DNA from: Proteobacteria bacterium bin106
GTDB lineage: Bacteria > Bdellovibrionota_B > Oligoflexia > Oligoflexales > Bin106
Direction: 5' to 3'
Length of the DNA: 64,000 nucleotides
Assembly (NCBI GenBank): GCA_002238945.1
Contig: MPNI01000003.1
Coordinates: forward strand, 1-64,000
Positions 57,141 to 64,000 of this stretch are shown here, piece by piece. The notes below the pieces were generated by a model that saw only the letters and a program-made list of their open reading frames with translations, did not search any database and had not been told where the DNA came from. Both the position numbers and the translations under genes were made by a program. Within the stretch, counting starts at the first letter, position 1. Each line of letters opens with the position of its first letter.

Positions 57141-57744
57141 GTTCAAAGATCCTCAATAAGTACCATACACAACGTGCTCAACCGTGTATGAAAACATTCA
57201 TACACAAACAACAAAATAAAGCACACAACACCTTACACTTCTTATTTATTTTATTTATTATTTATCTAGATTATTATTATCTATATTATCTAGATTCAAC
57301 TCTCATTATTTTTCATTTTATCTATTTCATCTTATTTATCCATTTTATCTATCTCATATTATCTATTTATCTGCTTAACGATCTCTATCTCTTGATATAT
57401 ATTTTTTCTAAATTATCTCAATTTGGGTAACCTTTAGTAAGTAGTAAGTTAAGTAAGTAAAGTAAGTTTCTGGTGAGTAACGATAAGTAGCCTCTGGCTC
57501 ATCTTCTGTGGCTCATCTTCTCTTCTTCTGTGTCTATTTCATCTATTCTTGATCTATATAGTGTCTACACCATCCACATCCATCCTAATGTGTTCTCTAT
57601 TATCAACTCAGCTATTATCAACCCAGCTACTCAACACCTCAACGACGTTACCTAGGAGTTTAAAGATTTACTGAGATTTTGCAATGACTTTTAATAGATC
57701 ACCATCACCTACCAAACACCAACTCAGATATAGTAACCAGTAAC
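57141..57744. other. Intergenic region, pyrimidine-rich and repetitive
   Basis: About 600 bases between lysAC and the RRM gene. It consists largely of degenerate tatcta/ttattt repeats (57238-57420), a gtaagtaag run (57435-57470) and a ctcatcttctgtgg duplication (57500-57530). It holds the RRM promoter; the long leader could carry a cold-shock element, but no defined structure is visible. Confidence 0.5.
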
Positions 57745-60687
57745 TTATCTGACATCATCATCTCTAACGACCTTTCCATGCTCTGATATGAGCACCTCTT
57801 TTGCCCCAGCACGCAAATTGTAATTCATACCCATCACACTCCCATATGCTCCTGAACAAGCCACTAACAAGATATCACCAGGCTCCGTATGAGGAAGGAA
57901 ACGATCATATCCTATCACATCACCAGACTCACAAATGGGGCCCACAACATCAGCAGTCATGGATAAAGGTTGGTCAAGTTTAGATAGATTCACCACCTGA
58001 TGATAAGCACCATATAACGAAGGTCTGAGAAGTACGTGCATGCCTGCATTGACTCCCACAAAAGTCTTTGCGCCCTTGTACTTGACCTGAGTAACCGTAC
58101 TCAACAAAACCCCCGCTTCAGCCACAAGATAACGACCAGGCTCTATCCAAAGCTCAAACTGCGGATGAGCCTCTTTAAATGATGCCAACACTTCACTCAA
58201 CATAGTCATGGATAAAGAACTATCCGAAGGCTTCGCTGGCACGGCAAAACCACCTCCCACATCAAGAACACGGATATCTCCTTTAAGATCAGCAGCTAAA
58301 CTAGCTAAATAAGAAGCACTTTGCCCCCAGCTTTCAGCAGAAGTTATACCACTACCTAGATGAGCATGAAGTCCAAAAATCGTAATGTCGTTTCTTTCAC
58401 ATATATCCACACACTTTTGCCAATCATGAGTGCTGATACCAAATTTAGAACGATTACCTGCCGTTTTCACATGATCATGATGCCCCTTACCCACACCAGG
58501 ATCAAAACGTAACATCACCTGGCGACCACGAAAAATCTGCGGGTAAGCCTCAAGAGGATACATACTATCCAATGTCACTCTCACCCCAAGATCATAAGCA
58601 TAGGCATACTCTGAAACCTCAGGAAAATTTGGCGTAAAAATGATCTTTGTACCATCCCACTGCGGCAACTGAGAACGCAAATAATCCAGCTCACCAACAG
58701 ACACACAATCAAATCCCACATTATTTTCATACAGATAGCTAATCACCCCACTGTGATAATTCGCCTTTAAAGCATAAAATATCCTATCCACCCCAGAAAC
58801 TCCTTGCAAATCAGCGAGTTTCTTAGCCACAGTTGGCACATGATATACATAAGTAGAAGAAGATTCTGTGTATGGAATATGGCTAGTTGTATGACTAGCT
58901 GTATGACTAGTTGTATAACTAGCCGAAAGCTTTTTTTCTCCTGTTTTTTGCTCTGTTTTTTTCTTTTCGCTTTCCATGGCAGCATCAACACCACTCGCTA
59001 CAGCAGATGCTTGAGAAGATAATTGCTGAATATTCTGTAAAGTTTGCACCTGAGCTAACCACCAAGAAGAAGGGCTTTCAACAACAGCTTCATTGCGAGA
59101 AAACTTTTCTGCCAGTGGCTGTGCTGATCCCACTCCCACTAAATCATGCCAATAACTACCAAAAATATCTGATAGCTCACTATGAGAAAATAACAGATCA
59201 TGGAGATAACGCAGAAGCTTAGAAGCTTCTTTTGCCTCAATGGTAAAAGACATATTCAAATCATTAGCTGCCTGAGACACCACAAAAACTTTTTTATCCT
59301 CAAAAGCAATAAAGACCGGTGCAATTCTGTGCAGAATGGAACGAATGTGCTTACCCACAAGACTGATAGAGACACAGCCAGAATAAATCTTTGGCTTACA
59401 TACCTGACCAAGAGCCTCCACCAACTCCACCAATTGAGGCTTCTCTAAAACCTGACTTTCTGAATCCAAAGTCACCGTCACATTGGATTCCGAAGTAGAA
59501 ACCGTATTTACTGACATATGAAAACGCTTAAACACGGCAAACAAATCAGCTAAAAAACCTGTCTCCTGCCACATACCCAAGCTTTCCATGGAAAGAACAT
59601 AAACATCTTTTTTTATACACACACCTTTCACACATGGAAACGAACTCCCCACCTTACCCACAGAAGTACGCTGCTGTTGGTTAGGTTGCTCAGTCCAACG
59701 AATTTCTAAAGGAATAGATGCAGAACGCAAAGGCTCAATACAACGCGGATGCAACACCGAAGCTCCACTACTAGCCAATTCTTGAGCCTCATCATAACCC
59801 AGCTTTAGCAATAAACGTGAAGAAGGAATGACACTCGGATTAGCTGTAAAAATACCAGGAACATCTGTCCAAATTTCTAAACGCTCAGCAGCGAGTTTAG
59901 CGGCCAAATACGCCGCTGATGTATCCGAACCTCCTCTGCCCAATAACACAGTTCGATCTCGATGATCCTTCGCCACAAAACCCTGAGTGATCACAGCATC
60001 ATAATCACTCTTTTCACATGCTTCCACCAAATCAGGAGAATACTCATAATCACAAGCAGCAGAAAGAATATGCTGTTGATCATAACCCGTAGTATTTACA
60101 GGCATGCGAGCCACTAACCAATCACGCACATCAACAAAGTCCACATTCAAACCACTGGCCTGAAGATATGCATGGCCTACACGAGTCAAAAGGAACTCGC
60201 CTTTGGCCATAAGACGAGCTCGCAAAGAAGGAGAATCATCACGGGTTAAAGAAAGCCCAGCTAACAAACTCGCAAATTCCACAAAATCTGCAGCAAGCAC
60301 ATCTTCACTCAAAGACAGCTCTTTTAGTAAAACCCAATGACGCTTCTTAATACGATCAAGAGCAGCCTTGACAAACTCTTTACCCTCTAATGCATCAGCA
60401 ATCATAGCTTCTATTTCATTGGATACAGAAGCCATGGCCGAACACACAACCACACAAAAATAACCCTGCTTACGGTAAGTTTGAAGAAGTTGAGCCATGG
60501 TCTGCCAGTGCTTTAAAGACACCACAGATGTACCACCAAATTTCATCACCACACAACGTCGGCCAACACGTTGTGATGGCTTAACAGGATCAGATACTGC
60601 ATCAGCATCTAAAGAGGCTTGAGTATGTTTATTCTGTGGAACCATCACCACATTCACCCATAACAACTGAAAAACACAGAAAAACAC
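57745..60687 (-). CDS. lysAC: Bifunctional aspartate kinase / diaminopimelate decarboxylase
   Basis: A 980-residue fusion of the first and last enzymes of lysine synthesis. The N-terminal aspartokinase (about 45-520) has KFGGTSV (49-55), GRGGSDTSAAY and two ACT-like regulatory segments. A linker (about 570-625) contains SHTASHTTSH repeats (Thr/Ser-rich, a short in-frame tandem repeat). The C-terminal decarboxylase (about 625-980) has the PLP Lys641 in YALKANYHS, HAHLGSG, the GGGF motif and CESGDVIG with its active-site Cys. Such fusions are known in Xanthomonas and a few other groups. The start at 60687 has no clear ribosome site; Met15 at 60645 is possible. A tRNA-Arg gene lies directly upstream. 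Confidence 0.95.
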   Translation of the reverse strand: MFFCVFQLLWVNVVMVPQNKHTQASLDADAVSDPVKPSQRVGRRCVVMKFGGTSVVSLKHWQTMAQLLQTYRKQGYFCVVVCSAMASVSNEIEAMIADALEGKEFVKAALDRIKKRHWVLLKELSLSEDVLAADFVEFASLLAGLSLTRDDSPSLRARLMAKGEFLLTRVGHAYLQASGLNVDFVDVRDWLVARMPVNTTGYDQQHILSAACDYEYSPDLVEACEKSDYDAVITQGFVAKDHRDRTVLLGRGGSDTSAAYLAAKLAAERLEIWTDVPGIFTANPSVIPSSRLLLKLGYDEAQELASSGASVLHPRCIEPLRSASIPLEIRWTEQPNQQQRTSVGKVGSSFPCVKGVCIKKDVYVLSMESLGMWQETGFLADLFAVFKRFHMSVNTVSTSESNVTVTLDSESQVLEKPQLVELVEALGQVCKPKIYSGCVSISLVGKHIRSILHRIAPVFIAFEDKKVFVVSQAANDLNMSFTIEAKEASKLLRYLHDLLFSHSELSDIFGSYWHDLVGVGSAQPLAEKFSRNEAVVESPSSWWLAQVQTLQNIQQLSSQASAVASGVDAAMESEKKKTEQKTGEKKLSASYTTSHTASHTTSHIPYTESSSTYVYHVPTVAKKLADLQGVSGVDRIFYALKANYHSGVISYLYENNVGFDCVSVGELDYLRSQLPQWDGTKIIFTPNFPEVSEYAYAYDLGVRVTLDSMYPLEAYPQIFRGRQVMLRFDPGVGKGHHDHVKTAGNRSKFGISTHDWQKCVDICERNDITIFGLHAHLGSGITSAESWGQSASYLASLAADLKGDIRVLDVGGGFAVPAKPSDSSLSMTMLSEVLASFKEAHPQFELWIEPGRYLVAEAGVLLSTVTQVKYKGAKTFVGVNAGMHVLLRPSLYGAYHQVVNLSKLDQPLSMTADVVGPICESGDVIGYDRFLPHTEPGDILLVACSGAYGSVMGMNYNLRAGAKEVLISEHGKVVRDDDVR

Positions 60688-60699
60688 ATAAGTAGATGG

Positions 60700-60773
60700 C
60701 GATCCCTGGAGGATTCGAACCTCCGACCTACTGATTAGAAGTCAGTTGCTCTATCCAGCTGAGCTAAGGGACC
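60700..60773 (-). tRNA. tRNA-Arg (anticodon UCU)
   Basis: A full cloverleaf is readable on the minus strand. Acceptor stem ggtccct pairs with agggatc (one G-T wobble). The D-arm is gctcagctggatagagc, the anticodon arm is actga-cttctaa-tcagt with TCT as anticodon, and the T-arm has ggttcgaatcc. The discriminator is G. CCA is not encoded. It lies just upstream of lysAC on the same strand. Confidence 0.97.
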
Positions 60774-60874
60774 TTTTTTCTTTTCTCTTTGTGTTATCTG
60801 TTTGACTGAAAATTTACATCTAGGTTTACGTTGAGATTTACGTCTGTTTCATGTTCATGCTGGTCTCTTATTAG

Positions 60875-60916
60875 CTTGCTTACTGGGCTAGCGTACTGGG
60901 CTTGCTTACTGGGCTA
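60875..60916. repeat. Short interrupted tandem repeat (tactgggct)
   Basis: Copies of gcttgcttactgggcta and shorter variants alternate here (tactggg three times). It is non-coding, between the tRNA and the gene for a secreted protein, on a stretch with no gene. Confidence 0.7.
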
Positions 60917-60991
60917 GAGCTCAAGACTAATAGATCATAGTAAAACCAAGCACGATCACTGCCTAAAGATATGGGCACATAAGCAAGACAA

Positions 60992-61882
60992 TCAGAACGA
61001 TCTTACCACTTTTTTGTAGTAGTTTTCCACTTGAGGATGAGATTCCGACATGCGCGCTGCAGCTTGCATGCCATAGTTACCACCAATCTGATTGACCGCG
61101 TAGACAATCTGTTTGGCAATAAAGAGAGGCTTACCACGACGAAAATTGGCTGGATTGGCGAACATGGTTTCAAGTCTTTTAACTATATCTTGACTCCTTG
61201 AGCCACGAAACAGATTCTGATACGCCTTCACCACCTGAGATCTCACCACTAAGGCCTTATCCTTTTCTCCAGCAATGAATATGTCTTGACACATGCCTTC
61301 CCAAAGATGTTTGGCGTTATTACAAGCTTGAATCCAACCCACACGCCAAACCCAATGCCATGAAGCTAAAGAATGACCAAGATCCTGATGATATTTCCAC
61401 AATCCCTGCTTCCATGCAAAAGAAGAACCGCGAAAAAAGGTCCAATCATCTTTACTGGCCGCCTTAGCTATGGAAAAACGCATATAGTTCACTGTTTCCT
61501 GAGCTTGCGCTGCCTGGTCTGACTCTGCCTGGGACTGCTTTGCAGGCTTATTCACAGCAGAATCACCTGAAACAGCAAGATTTCCTGAGCTTGCTACCGG
61601 CTCACTATCCAACTCACTATCCAATTCACTATCCAATTCACTATCCAATTCACTATCCAACACGGCGCCTGAGGATGATTTTGATTGAGAAAGAACTGAG
61701 CCAGATGTAGAGGTCTCTGAAACACCATCATTAGCTAACGCTACCCCAACACCCCATAACAACTGAGGAAATACCAGACATAAGATTAAAAACGTTGTTC
61801 TTAATGCCGCAAGTACTGGCGCAAACACAGCTTGTTTTTTAAGTAAAAACACACGACTAAAAAGTATTTGCAATATACACAT
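60992..61882 (-). CDS. Secreted protein with Asp-Ser-Glu-Leu repeats
   Basis: A 296-residue protein with an N-terminal signal segment (about 28-50, LILCLVFPQLLWGVGVALA, cleavage before NDG). Residues about 60-130 are a low-complexity region with five Asp-Ser-Glu-Leu units (12-bp DNA repeat) and Ser/Ala/Gln stretches. Residues about 130-296 form a Trp-rich helical domain (two Trp clusters in SWHWVWRVGW), with HEAT-like helices near the end. No known family. Expected in the periplasm or secreted. It stands alone between the tRNA and the PilZ gene, and is divergent from the latter. Confidence 0.75.
   Translation of the reverse strand: MCILQILFSRVFLLKKQAVFAPVLAALRTTFLILCLVFPQLLWGVGVALANDGVSETSTSGSVLSQSKSSSGAVLDSELDSELDSELDSELDSEPVASSGNLAVSGDSAVNKPAKQSQAESDQAAQAQETVNYMRFSIAKAASKDDWTFFRGSSFAWKQGLWKYHQDLGHSLASWHWVWRVGWIQACNNAKHLWEGMCQDIFIAGEKDKALVVRSQVVKAYQNLFRGSRSQDIVKRLETMFANPANFRRGKPLFIAKQIVYAVNQIGGNYGMQAAARMSESHPQVENYYKKVVRSF
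61602..61661. repeat. Five 12-bp tandem repeats in the secreted protein gene
   Basis: The unit tcactatccaat (or -aac) is present five times, encoding Asp-Ser-Glu-Leu on the minus strand, in frame. Confidence 0.94.
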
Positions 61883-61936
61883 TCCTTATGTCTGTGATGC
61901 TCGTTCTTATGGCTGCTTTTTGGTGCTTATTTTATT

Positions 61937-61977
61937 GCGAGTTTTACAGCGAGTTTTATTGCGAGTTTTATTGCGAG
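61937..61977. repeat. 12-bp tandem array, three copies plus a partial one
   Basis: The unit gcgagttttatt occurs twice exactly and once with two changes, followed by gcgag. It lies about 55 bases upstream of the secreted-protein start, in the probable promoter or leader. Confidence 0.9.
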
Positions 61978-62191
61978 CAATACATAAAATTATCTCTAAA
62001 GCATCGATAACGGTTACCGACAACCTGGTTAGCTCTTAACGTACTTATTTCCCATTCTAACAATGAACGAGCTATGAGTAAAGGCTTCCATCAATGAGAT
62101 TATTGCCCACTTCCTCTATCTATTTTTATCATTCGTATTGGCGCACTCTCAGATCTATTTTAACCAAGCAACAGCAAGGAGATGCACCGTT

Positions 62192-62830
62192 ATGACACAA
62201 AGTGTTTGGTATGTCTATAGCCATGCCACCCAACAAAGAGAAGGCCCTCTTTCTTTAAGCACCATCCACGACAAAATCAAAGCTGGATCCATTCAAGACA
62301 ACACCCTGATATTTCAATCTGGTTGGACCGATTGGAAACCCTACAGTAGTTGTAAGAATGAATTCCAGCAACCGCCTCCTCCGCCTAATGCGACACCAAA
62401 TCCAGGAACACCAATTGATAGCGACAAGACAAAAGTGGCGGCCAGTCCCGTAACACGCTTGGATTTTTCTGCCAAAAACACCTCAACACGACTCGAACCA
62501 GAGCGGCAAAAGCGCTCAAAACGTGTTTCTGTTTATGGACAAGTGATTGTCCATAACAACGATGATCTGGTCTTTGCTCAAAGTGCGAATATCTCCGCTG
62601 AAGGCATCTTTGTTAAAACCGAAAAACCTATATTTCATATTGGCGAAACGCTCAAACTCACTTGCCGCGTTAAAGCCATTAGCACCCCTTTTAATGCTGA
62701 GGCCCAAGTTGTGAGAAGAGCGAGCGGTCCCACAGAACCATCTGGTTATGGCTTGTTCTTTACATCCATTAAACCAGAAATTTCTCAACGTATTCGCGAA
62801 CTTACAAACTCTTATAAGGCTGCCAACTAA
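62192..62830 (+). CDS. GYF_2-PilZ domain protein
   Basis: A 212-residue protein from the ATG at 62192 (AAGGAG ten bases upstream; the frame extends 18 codons further). Residues 1-55 are a GYF_2 domain (VWYVYSH start, REGPLSLSTI, SGWTDWKPYSS), which binds proline-rich peptides. A Pro-rich linker follows with DSDKTKV (Thr80), the acidic-Lys-Thr motif also present in the giant kinase. Residues about 105-210 are a PilZ domain with the basic entry KRSKRVSV and NISAEGIFV (the NxSxxG motif), so cyclic-di-GMP binding is expected. The exact RxxxR spacing is imperfect (Lys then Arg). No cyclase or phosphodiesterase is adjacent. Confidence 0.88.
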   Translation: MTQSVWYVYSHATQQREGPLSLSTIHDKIKAGSIQDNTLIFQSGWTDWKPYSSCKNEFQQPPPPPNATPNPGTPIDSDKTKVAASPVTRLDFSAKNTSTRLEPERQKRSKRVSVYGQVIVHNNDDLVFAQSANISAEGIFVKTEKPIFHIGETLKLTCRVKAISTPFNAEAQVVRRASGPTEPSGYGLFFTSIKPEISQRIRELTNSYKAAN

Positions 62831-62923
62831 CCCCCAAAACCGCATCAGTGCCCAAAAAGAGTCAAGCATATCTGCAAGTCTTTTTTTTGGCTGGAAAGCT
62901 ATACCGAGGACATAAAAAACAAG

Positions 62924-64000
62924 ATGACAGACAGATGGCAAGCCATAACCTGCATAGATGATGCTTTCACTCTTGTGGATGTAGGATTACTACTAACAAG
63001 CTCCGACATCACCGTAGTCAATAACACTTTTGATGAACACGATCAACAACGTCTTGTTTTACATTTTGCTGAACGATTCGCTGAAAGATACGAAGATCGC
63101 GATGCAGCCGAAATACTCCTTGAATCATGCTTACTATGGCTACATTATTGCCGCACAGAAGCATTGGTGGTGTCTTTTTTAGAAAGAATCTTTGAACACC
63201 CAAGACGCGAAGATGTTATCCTCGCTTTCACTCATCTCTGTCTTAACATGGAAATCATCGATCAACACAAGTCTGAAAAGATTATCGAATTGATCGTATT
63301 TCTCATGGCTCAAATGGGACTTCAAACCAAGATCTTGGCTGAAAAATACCCTGAAATGTTTACAAAGCACAAAAACATTATCTCCACTATCTCATCCATT
63401 ATGATGAGTATGAGCAATGTCAATAGTTTTCGCACCCGTATATGTCTTGTAAATTACTTCATTCTGCTCGATGTTGTCCATAAACATGAAAACAATTTTC
63501 AAAAACTTATGGATCGCTTTGGAACAACCATGCTTAACCAATTGTTTGGCTATTTATTTTCTAAAAAAACCGAAAACTATGCCTGCCATTATCTTGTAGA
63601 AAACCTTCCCTATGTCTTTCTATGCACCATCACCATCCAAAACATTGTTCAAGATATTTTTCGTCATAACATGCTTAAACATCCTGTGAAATTTTCTTGC
63701 TTTTTAAAATTTTTCACAAACAACATTCAAAAACAAGCAGGCCTTTTGGGCAAACAAAAAGAACGCACCATTATCCATACTTATCTTATGCATCTAGCCA
63801 TGCTCCTTAAAAAAATCTCCAAACTCGACCAACCAAAGTTAAGCAAAGAAATCTATCTATCTCTTTGCTCCTTTGAAAACTATGACTTTTCTAAACAGTT
63901 TTTAGAAAATATCATCTCCTCAGGAGATATAAGCATGTTTTATAAAAAAACTCTTAAAAGACTTATTCATTTACGCTCTGCGAAACAAAGACGTAAATAC
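62924..64000 (+). CDS. Helical protein of unknown function, cut by window edge
   Basis: An open frame of 359 complete codons from the ATG at 62924 to the last base of the window, with no stop, so the C-terminus is missing. It is almost entirely helical in pattern and rich in Leu, Ile, His and Phe. It has no signal peptide or clear membrane segment and no recognised motif; an ARM/HEAT or TPR-like repeat protein is possible. The frame is the same as that of the PilZ gene, 31 codons after its stop, and the two may be cotranscribed. The length of the frame makes coding very likely. Confidence 0.75.
   Translation, partial: MTDRWQAITCIDDAFTLVDVGLLLTSSDITVVNNTFDEHDQQRLVLHFAERFAERYEDRDAAEILLESCLLWLHYCRTEALVVSFLERIFEHPRREDVILAFTHLCLNMEIIDQHKSEKIIELIVFLMAQMGLQTKILAEKYPEMFTKHKNIISTISSIMMSMSNVNSFRTRICLVNYFILLDVVHKHENNFQKLMDRFGTTMLNQLFGYLFSKKTENYACHYLVENLPYVFLCTITIQNIVQDIFRHNMLKHPVKFSCFLKFFTNNIQKQAGLLGKQKERTIIHTYLMHLAMLLKKISKLDQPKLSKEIYLSLCSFENYDFSKQFLENIISSGDISMFYKKTLKRLIHLRSAKQRRKY

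Overview
The window is bacterial chromosome, AT-rich by eye (about 40% G+C or slightly less). It carries no IS element, prophage, CRISPR array or plasmid function that I could recognise. The organism is Gram-negative: many predicted outer-envelope lipoproteins, LapA next to rpsA, FabH, HemH, UbiE. Several features recall Bdellovibrionota/Myxococcota-type lineages: a giant Ser/Thr kinase-ATPase, a GYF_2-PilZ protein, a small RRM protein, type III glutamine synthetase and a fused LysAC. That placement is an inference from gene content, and I cannot name a genus.

Layout. 1-5.3 kb: a secreted VWA-like protein cut by the left edge, a PLP trans-sulfuration enzyme, a secreted NlpC/P60-like protein and a lipoprotein, the last two convergent on a strong terminator. 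5.5-16.6 kb (minus strand): a 2029-residue kinase/STAND-like ATPase, then carB and carA, whose proteins resemble the eukaryotic CAD/CPS1 type. 16.9-27.7 kb (minus): a lipoprotein, a secreted unknown, rsmB, lapA, rpsA with long disordered extensions, fabH and glnN. 28.5-34.1 kb: bacterioferritin, then three lipoproteins sharing two Cys-containing motifs. 34.2-41.8 kb: greA, tyrS, a tandem pair of paralogous lipoproteins, ubiE and hemH. 42-46.7 kb: an S1 protease lipoprotein, another lipoprotein, a left-handed beta-helix protein, smpB and yaaA. 46.9-56.6 kb: mrp, a TPR/cyclic-nucleotide-binding membrane protein, a secreted phage-tail-tube-like protein, a degenerate receiver protein, ffh, miaB and a membrane protein. 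56.9-64 kb: an RRM protein, lysAC, tRNA-Arg(UCU), a secreted protein with DSEL repeats, the GYF_2-PilZ protein and a helical protein cut by the right edge.

Housekeeping genes (translation, protein targeting, lysine, pyrimidine and haem synthesis) form a scaffold in which lineage-specific envelope proteins are embedded. Two regulatory proteins, the giant kinase and the PilZ protein, share a short acidic-Lys-Thr motif in their disordered linkers; this is the best hint of an undescribed signalling connection. The second theme is pervasive short tandem duplication. Units of 10, 11, 13, 14, 15 and 19 bp occur between genes, and only multiples of three occur inside genes. Several start codons were moved from the longest possible ORF on the basis of Shine-Dalgarno spacing or signal-peptide position, and this is stated where done.
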